Origin: CAVQCJ01 sp963711005
GTDB taxonomy: Bacteria > Actinomycetota > Actinomycetes > Prado026
DNA length: 64,000 nucleotides
Assembly (NCBI GenBank): GCA_963711005.1
Contig: CAVQCJ010000002.1
Span: forward strand, 1,798,001 to 1,862,000
Direction of reading: 5' to 3'
Shown: positions 41,312 through 50,381 of the stretch, in pieces
How the letters are laid out: the number at the start of each line of letters is the position of its first letter
Numbering within the stretch: position 1 is the first letter of the stretch
The notes under the pieces: model-generated
Told to the model about the DNA's origin: nothing
Databases searched by the model: none
What the model saw: only the letters and a program-made list of their open reading frames with translations
Position numbers and translations under genes: made by a program

Positions 41312-42455
41312 GTGCCGGAATTGTCCGAGGAGCACGAGCTGCTGCGCGAGTCCGTGCGCAGGCTCGTCGAGGACAAGATCGCGCCGCACGCCGCCGCCGT
41401 CGACGAGTCGTCGCAGTTCCCCGCCGAGGCGCTCGCCGCCCTGGTCGCGTCCGACTTCCACGCGGTGCACGTCCCGGACGAGTACGGCGGTGCGGGGGCC
41501 GACGCGGTGTCCTCGTGCATCGTCATCGAGGAGGTCGCGCGCGGGCTGCGCCTCCTCCTCGCTGATCCCGGCGGTGAACAAGCTCGGGACGATGGGGATC
41601 CTGCTCAGCGGCAGCGAGGAGCTCAAGCAGCGCTACCTGCCCGAGGTCGCCGCCGGCGAGGCGATGTTCTCGTACGCGCTGTCCGAGCCGGAGGCCGGCA
41701 GCGACGCGGCGGCGATGCGCTGCCGTGCGGTCCCCGACGGCGACGGGTGGCTGCTCGACGGGGTCAAGCGGTGGATCACCAACGCGGGCGTCTCGCGCTA
41801 CTACACGGTGATGGCGGTGACCGACCCGGCGGCCGGATCGCGCGGCATCTCGGCGTTCGTCGTCCACGCGGACGACTCCGGCTTCACGCTCGGCGCCCCG
41901 GAGAAGAAGCTCGGCATCAAGGGCTCGCCGACGCGAGAGCTGTACTTCGACAAGGTGCGGCTCCCGCGCGACCGCATCATCGGCGAGCCCGGGACCGGCT
42001 TCTCGACGGCGCTGCGAGCGCTGGACCACACCCGCCCGACGATCGCCGCGCAGGCGGTCGGCATCGCCCAGGGCGCCCTCGACTACGCGAGCGGGTACGT
42101 CAAGGAGCGCAAGCAGTTCGGCAAGGCGATCGCGGAGTTCCAGGGGCTGCAGTTCATGCTCGCCGACATGCAGATCAAGCTGCACGCCGCCCGCGAGCTG
42201 ACGTACGCGGCCGCGGCGAGGTCCGAGCGCGGTGAGCCGGGCGCCGGCGCGTTCGCGGCTGCGGCCAAGTGCTTCGCATCGGACTCGGCGATGGAGATCA
42301 CGACGGACGCCGTCCAGCTGCTCGGCGGGTACGGGTACACGAAGGACTACCCGGTCGAGCGGATGATGCGCGACGCGAAGATCACCCAGATCTACGAGGG
42401 TACGAACCAGATCCAGCGGGTCGTGGTCGCTCGGCAGCTCCTGAAGGACAAGTAG
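41312..42455 (+). pseudogene. Acyl-CoA dehydrogenase (FadE25-like) with a one-base frameshift
   Basis: The sequence encodes a complete acyl-CoA dehydrogenase in two frames. GTG 41312, with GGAGG 4 nt upstream, starts VPELSEEHELLRESVRRLVE and runs to IEEVARG. Near 41543-41545, in a GGG run, the frame must move by one base to continue as CASSSLIPAVNKLGTMGILL. The rest is intact to 42455: YALSEPEAGSDAAAM, WITNAGVSRYYTVMA, ERKQFGKAIAEFQGLQF, LLGGYGYTKDYPVERMMRDAKI, with the catalytic-region IYEGTNQIQRVV. One extra G explains it, so a sequencing error is as likely as a real mutation. Its place downstream of purE resembles mycobacterial fadE25. If the break is real the enzyme is lost. Confidence 0.85.
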
Positions 42456-42569
42456 CGCCAGGTAGCGCCAAGATGCGCCGGCTGTCTCCCCGGTGACAGC
42501 ACCCTGCGTGCCGGCGGGTGGAGCCTGCGCTCGTGCCGAACCCGCGGCGCGCGTCCGAAGGAGAAGGCC

Positions 42570-42851
42570 ATGTCCGCAGTCACTCGCCCACTGGTCCGGC
42601 TGCTCGTCGGACTGTTCACGTTCCTGCCGCTGGCTATCGGCTCGGCCGCCTACGCGGCCACCGACCCGGTGGGCGGGAACGACCCTGGGGGCACTGCTCC
42701 CTTCACCGACGGCGGGACCTCGTTCGTCCAGCAGGTCGCCTGGATGGCGTCCGGGGCCGCCATCGTCATCCTGCTCGCTGCAGTCGTCGCCGGGATCGCA
42801 GTACTGTCCAGGCGGCACACGGTTCAGACCCGTCAGCTGCAGATGCCGTGA
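42570..42851 (+). CDS. Small secreted/membrane protein
   Basis: A 93-residue protein with a signal-peptide-like N-terminus (about residues 8-29, ending SAAYA), a short Gly/Asp/Pro-rich external segment, a transmembrane helix (about 57-79) and a short basic cytoplasmic end RRHTVQTRQLQ. The ATG has AAGGAG about 8 nt upstream. It resembles in layout, not sequence, the small protein at 45078 on the far side of the pseudogene. It sits 42 nt before the Crp-family gene. No family or function was recognised. Confidence 0.65.
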   Translation: MSAVTRPLVRLLVGLFTFLPLAIGSAAYAATDPVGGNDPGGTAPFTDGGTSFVQQVAWMASGAAIVILLAAVVAGIAVLSRRHTVQTRQLQMP

Positions 42852-42893
42852 GGCGGTCGTCATGGTCGTCATCGACTCAGGTGGGCGACGGCC

Positions 42894-43586
42894 ATGACGC
42901 ACGAAGCGGTGACGCGGGCGCTCGCGCGCAGTGACGTGTTCGGCGGGCTGAAGCCCGACCAGCTGGACCGTCTTGCGCGCGAGTGCCGCGTCCGCAGGTA
43001 CGTCAAAGGGGATCAGGTGTTCGCCCGCGGTGACGTCGGCGGCGGGATGTTCCTGGTCGGAGAGGGTTCGATCGCCCTCTCGGTCATCTCCGCGCAGGGC
43101 GGCGAGGTGACCCTCGCGGTCCTGGAGCCGCCGAGCACGTTCGGGGAGCTCTCGGTCATCGACGACGGCCCGCGCACGGCCACGGCCACCGCGCGAGAAC
43201 CATCCGTCGTGGTGGCGATACCCAGGCCCGAGGCCCGCCGAGTGATGCGTGAAGCACCCCAAGTCGGCGCGGCGCTGCTCACCTCCCTGGCCGCGGTGAT
43301 CCGTCAGGTCGACGACCACGTCACCGACCTGGTGCTCGTGGACCTGCAGGGGCGGGTGGCGAAGTTCCTCGCTGCGGCTGCGGCTGCGCAGCCCGGGGCG
43401 CACCGGCCTGGTGCACCGGTACGCGTCGACCTGCGGCTGAACCAGACCGAGCTGGCCCGGCTGGTCGGCGGATCCCGGCAGCAGGTGAACCGCGCGATCG
43501 TCGCGCTCGAGGCCAGAGGCGCGATCGAGCGGGTCGGCGCGCGGATCGTGTCCGTGCACCCGGACCGTCTCGAAGTCCAGGGATGA
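42894..43586 (+). CDS. Crp/Fnr-family transcriptional regulator
   Basis: A 230-residue regulator. Residues about 15-130 are a cNMP-binding barrel (GGGMFLVGEGSIALSV, then PSTFGELSVIDDGPRTATATARE, retaining the phosphate-cassette Gly-Glu and Arg). About 160-225 are a winged helix (LNQTELARLVGGSRQQVNRAIVALEARGAIE). cAMP binding is plausible since the GELS and RTATA cassette residues are present. It lies immediately before the remains of an adenylate cyclase gene; a working cyclase remains at 29.1 kb. Targets unknown. Confidence 0.9.
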   Translation: MTHEAVTRALARSDVFGGLKPDQLDRLARECRVRRYVKGDQVFARGDVGGGMFLVGEGSIALSVISAQGGEVTLAVLEPPSTFGELSVIDDGPRTATATAREPSVVVAIPRPEARRVMREAPQVGAALLTSLAAVIRQVDDHVTDLVLVDLQGRVAKFLAAAAAAQPGAHRPGAPVRVDLRLNQTELARLVGGSRQQVNRAIVALEARGAIERVGARIVSVHPDRLEVQG

Positions 43587-43628
43587 ATCGCCGTGGCCGG
43601 GCCCGAGCGGCGGTGCCATGCTGTCCGC

Positions 43629-44969
43629 GTGGACGGTCCGCCGACCTCCGCTGAGGACCCTGGTCCTTCGAACGTGACGACCGAGCCCCGCCCGTGGGCC
43701 GATGGCGACGGTCACCGCTTGTCGGTGTTCATGTTCGCGGACATCCGCGGCTACACGGACTTCACCGCGACGAATGGCGCCGACGCGGCTTCCGAGCTCG
43801 TGGCTCGGTTCACCCAGGCTGTCACCGAGACGGTGGGTGCTAACGGGGGGCGCGGTTCGCGGGACCTGGGGTGACGAGGTGTTCGCGGTGTTCGGTTCGG
43901 CCGAGACGCAGTCGGCGCGGCGATCGCGATGCAGCAGGGCTTCATGTCTGCCGCGACCGCGAACGGTGACAAACCGCTGGTCGTGGGGGTCGGGCTCGAC
44001 GTCGGTGAAGCGGTGGCGGCGGGTGACGCGACCTCAGGCAGCGCGGTCAACGTCGCCGCCCGGCTGTGCTCGCGTGCGGGGCCGGACACCGCTGGTCCGA
44101 GTCCGTCCGACGCCGCCGGACAAGGCTCAGCTCAGCGCGTTCCGGACTGTGGTCGACGGGCTCCCCGAACGTCGACGCGCGCGCCGGCGCCGGCGTGCGT
44201 GGGTGGCCGGGTTGGCGGCCGCAGCGCTGGTCGCGGGGACGGGCACGTGGTCGCTGGCTCGCTGGCGGGCTGTCCGGGTCCCGACCATCCCGGCCGATGC
44301 GGTCGGCGTCATCGACGTGGACTCCGGCCGGCTCGAGTCGACGGTGACGTTGCCGAGGGGTCACCATGCCGACGCCGTCGTGGTCGGCAAGACCGCGGTA
44401 TGGCTCCTCGACAGCCAGGCGGGCCTCGTCTTCCGGGTGGACCGGGACCCGGCAGGTCGTCGCGACGATCCCCGTCGGTGTCGACCCGGTTGCCGCCGGG
44501 ACGTGGTGCACGTCGTGGTGCCTGGCCCCCAGACCGCGGTCGAGATCACTCGGGTGCTGAAGGCGATCGGGTACAAGCACGTGATCCCGCGCGTGGTTCC
44601 GTTCCCGGCGTACAGCGGCCTGCTCAGCGACCCCAAGGGGCGCGTCAACGTCGGTGTCACGGGTGGGCACCCGACCACCCAGCCGCATCCGACTACTACT
44701 TCGGCGTGTTCGACTGCGAGTCTGGCGCCCCTCTGTTCTGCGATCGCCACCTCGACACCCTCGCGAACACGGCGTTGACCACGCAGGGCGACAACCCCGC
44801 CAAGGCGCAGACCTTGTGGCAGCAGGTCTTCGACGAGCTGGCCGTGCAGTCGCCGGTGATCCCGTTCGCGACGACGAGCACGGCGTTCCTCGTCTCCGAG
44901 CGCGCCAACGCGAACTACCAGTCGGCCTCGCTGAGAGGTCCGTTGCTCGACCAGATGTGGGCGCGGTGA
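43629..44969 (+). pseudogene. Decayed adenylate cyclase / beta-propeller / solute-binding fusion
   Basis: Pieces of one long multi-domain protein lie in order but in changing frames. 43629-43865: class III cyclase start (LSVFMFADIRGYTDFTATNG). 43850-43915: second metal site TWGDEVFAVFGSAE in another frame. 43918-44080: VGVGLDVGEAVAAGDA and SGSAVNVAARLCSRAG in a third. 44125-44455: a membrane helix after RRRRRAW and a YVTN-type propeller strand (AVGVIDVDSGRLESTV). About 44455-44500: RQVVATIPVGVDPVAAG, shifted again. 44525-44690: VLKAIGYKHVIPRVVPFPAYSG, then 44690-44969: SDYYFGVFDCESGAPLF to LLDQMWAR, the end of a family 5 peptide-binding protein. At least five shifts plus missing stretches show true decay. 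The GTG follows CATGCT by 6 nt, a relict leaderless promoter. Confidence 0.82.
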
Positions 44970-45077
44970 GAGCACCCATCGGACCTTGTGCGGGTGTCAT
45001 CCGTGCGACAGACCCGCACCTGACGTCGAGGCAGCCTGGCATCGGACGGTGACGTGCGCCGTCGGGTGGAGGTGCAC

Positions 45078-45365
45078 ATGACGCACACGCGGCGTTTGAC
45101 GGCAGTGTTTCTCACGGCTTTATGTGCCGTGCTGACGGCCGGTCCGGCGTACGCCGGTGTCCCGCCCCCGGACCCGCCGATGGGGCCGCCCCCGCCTGCG
45201 CCCGTACCGCTTTCGGCGGGCCCGTCCTTGCCCGAGGCTGCCCGCTGGATGCTGGTAGGTGCGGGCGTGGCGCTCACACTCCTGCTCGTGCTGGCTGCCG
45301 TCGTCGTCGCCATCGGCCGGTTCCCGCCGACGAAGGGGCCGTTGGCCGCGTCGCCGCGGGGCTAG
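45078..45365 (+). CDS. Small proline-rich secreted/membrane protein
   Basis: A 95-residue protein: signal peptide (about residues 5-25, ending GPAYA), a proline-rich external segment (PPPDPPMGPPPPAPVP), a transmembrane helix (about 58-82), and a short cytoplasmic tail. ATG 45078 has GGAGG about 5 nt upstream; the earlier GTG 45054 is rejected. Its TAG stop is also the start of the -10 box of the next gene. It has the same signal peptide/helix plan as the 42570 protein. No function recognised. Confidence 0.65.
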   Translation: MTHTRRLTAVFLTALCAVLTAGPAYAGVPPPDPPMGPPPPAPVPLSAGPSLPEAARWMLVGAGVALTLLLVLAAVVVAIGRFPPTKGPLAASPRG

Positions 45366-45368
45366 GTT
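45363..45368 (+). promoter_or_regulatory. -10 box (TAGGTT) overlapping a stop codon
   Basis: TAGGTT, 6 nt before GTG 45375. Its first three bases are the stop codon of the preceding small-protein gene. Confidence 0.55.
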
Positions 45369-45374
45369 GGCCGC

Positions 45375-46610
45375 GTGACGTCGGAATCTGCCACGGATGT
45401 CGCGGACGCCGCGGACGTCGTCGTCGTCGGGGGTGGGGCGCTCGGGCTGAGCACCGCCCTGCACTGCGCGCTGCTCGGGCGTTCGGTCGTGCTGGTCGAC
45501 CGGCACGGGGTCGGCTCGCAGGCCTCCGGCCGCGCGGCCGGGCTGTTCAAGTCGGTGCAGGCCGACGCGCTGCGCACCCGGCTGGCGCGGCGCAGCATCG
45601 AGAAGGCGCTGTCGTTCGAGGAGTGGGCCGGCGTGCCGCTGGACGTCCGCCGCTCCGGCGCACTGCTGGTGGCCCGCACGCCCGAGCACCAGGCCATGCT
45701 GCGCTCCGAGGTCGTCGCGTCGGGCGGCTGGGGCGTCGAGGTCGGCGAGCTCACGCCGTCCGGGCTCCGCGACCGGTGCGATTTCTACGCACCGACCGGG
45801 GCGGAGGTAGGGGTCTGGTGCCCCGAGGACGTGTACGTCGAGGAGCCGACCTGGCTGGTGCGGGCGTACGCCGACGCGTGCCGGCGGCTCGGCGTGCAGC
45901 TCGCCGAGCACGAGCAGGTGCTCGACGTGACCGTGACCGGCGGGGCGGTGGACGGTGTCGCGACCGACCGTCGCCGGGTGCGGGCGGCTTGTGTCGTCGA
46001 CGCGGCGGGTGCGTGGGTCCGGCAGGTCGCCGCGTGCGCGGGCGCCGACGTGGCGGTCGCGCCGGTGCGCCACCAGCTGCACGTGACCGAGCCGACCGCG
46101 TCGGTCGCGGCGGCTGACCCGATCGTGCGCGTCGTCGACGCGGCGGTCTACCTGCGACCGGCCCGCGGCGGACTGATGGTCGGCGGCTTCGAGGCCGAGC
46201 CGCTACCGGTCGACCCGCGGGCCCAGCCGGCGTCGTTCGGCACCGACGACGTCCCGCTCGACGCCGCGGTGCTGGACGGGTTCGCCAAAGCGGTCGCCGC
46301 GGAGGTCCCATCGGCCGGCGGGCCGGTGGCCGAGCGCCGCGGCGGGCTGTTCACGATGAGCCCCGACGGCCGGTTCGTCGTCGGCCCGGTCCCCGGGGTG
46401 CGCGGGTTGTGGGTGCTCTCCGGCTGCAACGGGTCGGGGTTCTCGTCGTCCCCGGCGCTGGGCGAGGAGCTGGCGGCGTGGATCGTGCGCGGCGAGCCGA
46501 CCGGAGGCCTGTCGGTGCTCGCCCCGGACCGGTTCGCCCGACTGGCGGACACCGAGCTGGTGGAGCGGGGAACCTGGCAGTACGCGCACTACTACGACCC
46601 GGCGCCGTAG
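45375..46610 (+). CDS. FAD-dependent oxidoreductase (DAO family)
   Basis: A 411-residue D-amino-acid-oxidase/glycine-oxidase-like flavoprotein. FAD fold ADVVVVGGGALGLSTALHCALLG near residue 15, then VDRHGVGSQASGRAAGLFKSVQ, VVDAAGAWVRQVA in the middle, and the C-terminal FAD contact LWVLSGCNGSGFSSSPALGEELAAWI. Substrate is probably a secondary amine or amino acid such as sarcosine; not determinable here. The monoamine oxidase gene starts 4 nt after its stop, so they form a two-gene operon. Confidence 0.88.
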   Translation: MTSESATDVADAADVVVVGGGALGLSTALHCALLGRSVVLVDRHGVGSQASGRAAGLFKSVQADALRTRLARRSIEKALSFEEWAGVPLDVRRSGALLVARTPEHQAMLRSEVVASGGWGVEVGELTPSGLRDRCDFYAPTGAEVGVWCPEDVYVEEPTWLVRAYADACRRLGVQLAEHEQVLDVTVTGGAVDGVATDRRRVRAACVVDAAGAWVRQVAACAGADVAVAPVRHQLHVTEPTASVAAADPIVRVVDAAVYLRPARGGLMVGGFEAEPLPVDPRAQPASFGTDDVPLDAAVLDGFAKAVAAEVPSAGGPVAERRGGLFTMSPDGRFVVGPVPGVRGLWVLSGCNGSGFSSSPALGEELAAWIVRGEPTGGLSVLAPDRFARLADTELVERGTWQYAHYYDPAP

Positions 46611-46613
46611 GCG

Positions 46614-48116
46614 GTGACCGAGAGCGGGGATCCCGTGAGCGAGCTGCTGACCCGCCGAACCGCACTGGGGCTGGCCGCCGCGGCCGCCGTCACGGTCGTT
46701 GCACAGCGGGCGCCGGCTCCGGTCCGCACCGTTCCCCGACCGTCCGCGGCGCTCGCCCGGCGGGTCGTGGTCGTCGGGGCCGGGTTCGCCGGCCTGTCCT
46801 GTGCGGTCGAGCTCACCGACCTCGGCTGGGACGTCGTCGTGCTGGAGGCCAGGGACCGGGTGGGCGGTCGCGTGCACACGTTGCGCGACGTGTTCGGCCC
46901 TGGCACCCACGTGGAGGCGGGCGGGGAGTTCGTCGACCGGGACCACCACGTGCTGCTGGGGCTGCTGGACCGGTTCGGGCTCGCGACCGAGCCGCGCAAC
47001 CGGTCCCTGGCGCTCGCGCTGTACTGGTCCGGGCAGCGCGCCGACTACTCGGCCCGGGTCGAGCGGCGCAGCGGCGACCTGTACCGCGACATCAACCGGG
47101 TGGCCGACGCCAGCGCACGGCTCGCCGCGCGCGTCGACGCCGAGCACCCCGAGCGGTCCAGGGACGCCGAGCGGCTGGACTCGACGACGCTCGCGCAGTG
47201 GGCCGACGGACTGGGGCTGAGCCCGCTGGGCCGACGGGTCTGGGAGGCGGGCTGGATCGTCAGCGACTACGGCACGGCGGCCCGGGACATGTCGCTGCTG
47301 TTCTACGCGCAGCAGGAGAACTTCGGCAGCGACAACGCCAATGCGGTCGAGGCGCTGCGGATCGCCGGCGGCAACGACTCGCTGGCGACGGCGATGGCCG
47401 CCCACCTGACGCCGGCGCGGGTGCGGCTCGGCGAGGCGGTCCGCTCGATCCGGGTACGGCCGGGCCTGGTCACCGTGACCACGACCGCCGGGTCGTACCA
47501 GGGCGCGCACGTCGTCGTGGCGACCCCGCCGCCGACGTTGCGGGCGATCGCGTTCGACCCGGCGCTGCCGGCCGCGCTGAGCGAGGCCGTCGACTCGCGG
47601 TTGCTCGACGCCATCACCAAGGTCGTGGTGCCCTACCGGGGGCACCCGTGGCGCCGTGCGGGCTGGACCGGCGAGTCCCTGGCCGACCTGCCGTACACCT
47701 ATTCGTGGGACGCGACCGACTCGCAGCGGGACGAGCCCGACGGCGCGCTGGTGGCGTTCACCGGCGGTGGGCCGGCCGGCCGCGCGCTCACGCGGCTGAG
47801 CCCGGCCGCGCGGATCGCGGCGGTCGAGGAGCAGCTGCGCCTGGTCTACCCGGAGGTCGTCGGGCACGAGGACCGCCGCTTCGCCGCGACCACCGTCGCC
47901 TGGGCGTCGGAGGCGTACACCGGCGGCGGCTACGCGAACTACCGGCCGGGCCAGATGCTGACCGCGAAGCCGGCGTTCCGGACCGCGTACGGCCCGTTGC
48001 GGTTCGCCGGCGAGCACACCGAGGCGATGGGCCAGTACATGGAGAGCGGGCTGCGGTCGGGCCGGCGGGTCGCTCGGGCGATCGGTGCCGCTCCCGCGGC
48101 AGCACTCACGGGGTGA
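46614..48116 (+). CDS. Tat-exported flavin monoamine oxidase-like protein
   Basis: A 500-residue amine oxidase. The N-terminus has a twin-arginine signal, ELLTRRTALGLAAAAAVTVV, followed by the FAD fold RRVVVVGAGFAGLSCAVELTDLG and LEARDRVGGRVHTLRD. The middle has IVSDYGTAARDMSLLFYAQQ and RIAGGNDSLATAMA; the end has RFAGEHTEAMGQYMESGLRSG. Tat export fits a folded FAD enzyme acting outside the cell. GTG 46614 is 4 nt after the DAO gene. The 3' end overlaps the convergent sucrase/ferredoxin-like gene by 11 nt. The amine substrate is unknown. Confidence 0.87.
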   Translation: MTESGDPVSELLTRRTALGLAAAAAVTVVAQRAPAPVRTVPRPSAALARRVVVVGAGFAGLSCAVELTDLGWDVVVLEARDRVGGRVHTLRDVFGPGTHVEAGGEFVDRDHHVLLGLLDRFGLATEPRNRSLALALYWSGQRADYSARVERRSGDLYRDINRVADASARLAARVDAEHPERSRDAERLDSTTLAQWADGLGLSPLGRRVWEAGWIVSDYGTAARDMSLLFYAQQENFGSDNANAVEALRIAGGNDSLATAMAAHLTPARVRLGEAVRSIRVRPGLVTVTTTAGSYQGAHVVVATPPPTLRAIAFDPALPAALSEAVDSRLLDAITKVVVPYRGHPWRRAGWTGESLADLPYTYSWDATDSQRDEPDGALVAFTGGGPAGRALTRLSPAARIAAVEEQLRLVYPEVVGHEDRRFAATTVAWASEAYTGGGYANYRPGQMLTAKPAFRTAYGPLRFAGEHTEAMGQYMESGLRSGRRVARAIGAAPAAALTG

Positions 48117-49104
48117 GGCGCTCGAGCGAGAGCAGGTCCCAGCTGCGCAGCCGGCCGGCCCCGGTCGCCGCGCACGTCAGACCGATCGCCACGTCCTCGT
48201 GCCGCTCGGCGAGCAGCACGCGCAGCCGCTCGCCGTCGACCCGGTGCACCAGGTCGACCTGCCAGCGGTCGTGGCCCGCGTGGCTGACCAGTGGTGCTGC
48301 GAACGCGTCCAGCCGGTCGTCGCCGATCAGCGCGCGCGCGTGGTGCTCGGCGACCTGAGCCGCCGGCACGCTGCCGCACCGGCCACGCAGCAGGTGCGGG
48401 ACGACGCGGCCGGCGGCGTACGCGGTGGTGAGCCCGACCGCCGAGCCGACGTCCACGTGGCCGTACACCAGACCGGCGGGCATCAGCAGCACGTTCGCGG
48501 CGAACCGGTCGCCGCCGACGTGGGTGCACTCCCAGGTCCGGTGCGGGGCCACCTCGGCGAGCACCTGCACGACGGGCCGCCCGTAGACCGCGCAGCAGAC
48601 GTCGTGCCGACCCTGGGTGCAGACCAGGTACCACGGCTGGTCGTCCGGCTGCCCGTCGGCGGCGAAGTCGACCGTGGCCAGAGCGTCCGGGTGGCCGACC
48701 GTGCCGGTCCGGACCTCGGCGCGGGTGGTGTCGACCCAGGCCCAGGTTCTGGGCGCCGCCAGGGCGGGCTCGGGCGAGGCGTCGCCGGTCCCCAGACGGC
48801 GGCCGGTCCTGCGGATCAGCAGCAGCCGCGCGGACAGGACCCGAGCCTGCTCGTGCACATGCTCGGCCACGGCCGGTGGCAGGGTGCCGTCCGGGTGCGG
48901 CGCAGGCCCCCACGGCCCCGGGTCCTCGACGAGCAGGAACCGGTCGGTCGGCAGGGCGGTGCCGGCGAGCGCGTCGGCTCGGCCCCGTGCGGCGACCGAG
49001 CAGCGCGGGACCGGCATCGGCCCGTCGCGGTCGAGCTCGTCCGGGTCCTGGGCCGCACGGTCTCCGGCAGGACGGTCCTCGGTGACACGGTCCGGTCGGG
49101 TCAC
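48106..49104 (-). CDS. Sucrase/ferredoxin-like (Suc_Fer) Fe-S protein
   Basis: A 332-residue protein of the PF06999-type, a thioredoxin-fold ferredoxin. Cluster ligands are likely the Cys pair in CTQGRHDVCCAVYGRPV, with His and Cys in WECTHVGGDRFAANVL and YGHVDVGSAVGLTTAYAAG nearby. An N-terminal Cys occurs in PRCSVAARG. Such proteins are presumed [2Fe-2S] electron carriers; substrates are unknown. The start overlaps the JmjC gene stop by four bases (ATGA), so it is the third gene of the peptide-JmjC operon and could supply electrons or protect the iron enzyme; that is inference. Confidence 0.85.
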   Translation of the reverse strand: MTRPDRVTEDRPAGDRAAQDPDELDRDGPMPVPRCSVAARGRADALAGTALPTDRFLLVEDPGPWGPAPHPDGTLPPAVAEHVHEQARVLSARLLLIRRTGRRLGTGDASPEPALAAPRTWAWVDTTRAEVRTGTVGHPDALATVDFAADGQPDDQPWYLVCTQGRHDVCCAVYGRPVVQVLAEVAPHRTWECTHVGGDRFAANVLLMPAGLVYGHVDVGSAVGLTTAYAAGRVVPHLLRGRCGSVPAAQVAEHHARALIGDDRLDAFAAPLVSHAGHDRWQVDLVHRVDGERLRVLLAERHEDVAIGLTCAATGAGRLRSWDLLSLERLTP

Positions 49105-50378
49105 GCGGGGACGACCGCGCCGTCCAGCAACAGGCGACGGGCGAGCGCACGGCCGTCGGCCGGTTCCAGCCCGGGCAGCTGGTCGTCGACACAGCGGCCG
49201 CCCTCGACCACTGCCTTGAGCGCGGCGGCGTGATCCGGTGCGAACTCCAGGCGGCGCCCGTCGGCGACCAGAGTGACGTTCTCGAGGGTCTCCTCGACCC
49301 GCAGGGAGGACCCCGGCCGCGCCCGCACGGCCACCGGGACGTGGTCCTTCCCGCCCGGGGCCGCGCCCGCGGCGGCGACGGCCTGCGCCACAGGACGCAA
49401 CGGCTCCGGCCGGGTGTCCGCCGCACGGCGACGCTCCATCCGCGCGGCGATCCGTGGGGCGGAGGCCGCGGCGAGACCATCGGCGACCAGGTCGCGGACC
49501 AGCGCCAGCGGTCCTGCGAGGTCGTGCGGGTCCGCGACGTCGAGGCCCATCGGCAGCGACTCCTCCAACGGCCGGCTCTCCAGGACCTCGGCCAGCAGCG
49601 CCTCGACCAGGTGGCGGCGCGTGTACGGGTGCACGCCGATGGTCAGGTGCAGCGACATCGCCCGCTGCGCCTGGGCGGCGTGGATCCAGCCGCGGGGCAG
49701 GTAGAGGACGTCGCCGGGCCGGAGCACGTGGTCGAGAGCCGGTTCGGCCTCGGCGGCCGTGGCGACGGCCTCTCGGTGCGCCGTCCAGCCGTCGTCGGCG
49801 GCCGGTGACTGCACGACCGGGCGGTGCACCTGCCAGCGTTTGTCCCCGGCCGTCTGGACGACGAAGACGTCGTGCGTGTCGTAGTGCGGCGCGAACCCGC
49901 GAGCGCTCGGCGGGGTCAGGTACGCGTTGACCTGCACCGGGTGGCCAAGCTCGCGGGTGAGGGTGCTCGTGAAGCCGACGACCGCCGGCCAGATCCGGTG
50001 CAGCCCTTGGAGGACGACGGTGCAGCCGTCGGCGAGCAGACGGGCCACGCGGTCGGGGTCGACCTGGTCACGGACCGCGGCGCCCACGCCGGCGCCCCGG
50101 GTGAAGGTGGACTCGGCCTGGACCGCGCCGTCCTTGGCGATGCGCAGGAACGGGGTGCGCAGGCCGCGGGTGGACAGCAGCTCGTCGGCGTCGGCGAGCG
50201 TGAAGAGCCCCGTGAGGTCGGGTCCGTCTGAGGCCGTTCGCAGGAACGCCTCGCGGGCCCACACCCGCTCGGCGAACTCGGCCGGCGCCGTCCGCCCGAG
50301 CAGCGGGCCGAGGGCGGCGCCGAGGACGGGTCCGGCCCCACCGCCGAGCCCGTCCCCGGTCACCACCGGTCCGGTCAT
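49101..50378 (-). CDS. JmjC/cupin-like 2-oxoglutarate oxygenase
   Basis: A 425-residue Fe(II)/2-oxoglutarate hydroxylase of the ROXA/YcfD/MINA class. The metal triad is visible: H165 and D167 in APHYDTHDVFVVQ, and H233 in LYLPRGWIHAAQAQ. Upstream strands VQVNAYLTPPSARGF and the following SLHLTIGVHPYTRRHL fit the JmjC barrel, and a C-terminal helical/winged domain follows (about residues 280-425). YcfD-like enzymes hydroxylate ribosomal proteins; others act on Asp/Asn/Arg in peptides. Here a repetitive Asp-rich peptide gene ends 3 nt before its ATG, so that peptide is a candidate substrate. The ribosome remains the default alternative. Confidence 0.88.
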   Translation of the reverse strand: MTGPVVTGDGLGGGAGPVLGAALGPLLGRTAPAEFAERVWAREAFLRTASDGPDLTGLFTLADADELLSTRGLRTPFLRIAKDGAVQAESTFTRGAGVGAAVRDQVDPDRVARLLADGCTVVLQGLHRIWPAVVGFTSTLTRELGHPVQVNAYLTPPSARGFAPHYDTHDVFVVQTAGDKRWQVHRPVVQSPAADDGWTAHREAVATAAEAEPALDHVLRPGDVLYLPRGWIHAAQAQRAMSLHLTIGVHPYTRRHLVEALLAEVLESRPLEESLPMGLDVADPHDLAGPLALVRDLVADGLAAASAPRIAARMERRRAADTRPEPLRPVAQAVAAAGAAPGGKDHVPVAVRARPGSSLRVEETLENVTLVADGRRLEFAPDHAAALKAVVEGGRCVDDQLPGLEPADGRALARRLLLDGAVVPA

Positions 50379-50381
50379 CGT

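Noticed and set aside
41279..42235. Two separate overlapping genes at the FadE25-like locus
   Set aside because: Their proteins are complementary halves of a single dehydrogenase, joined by one base shift.
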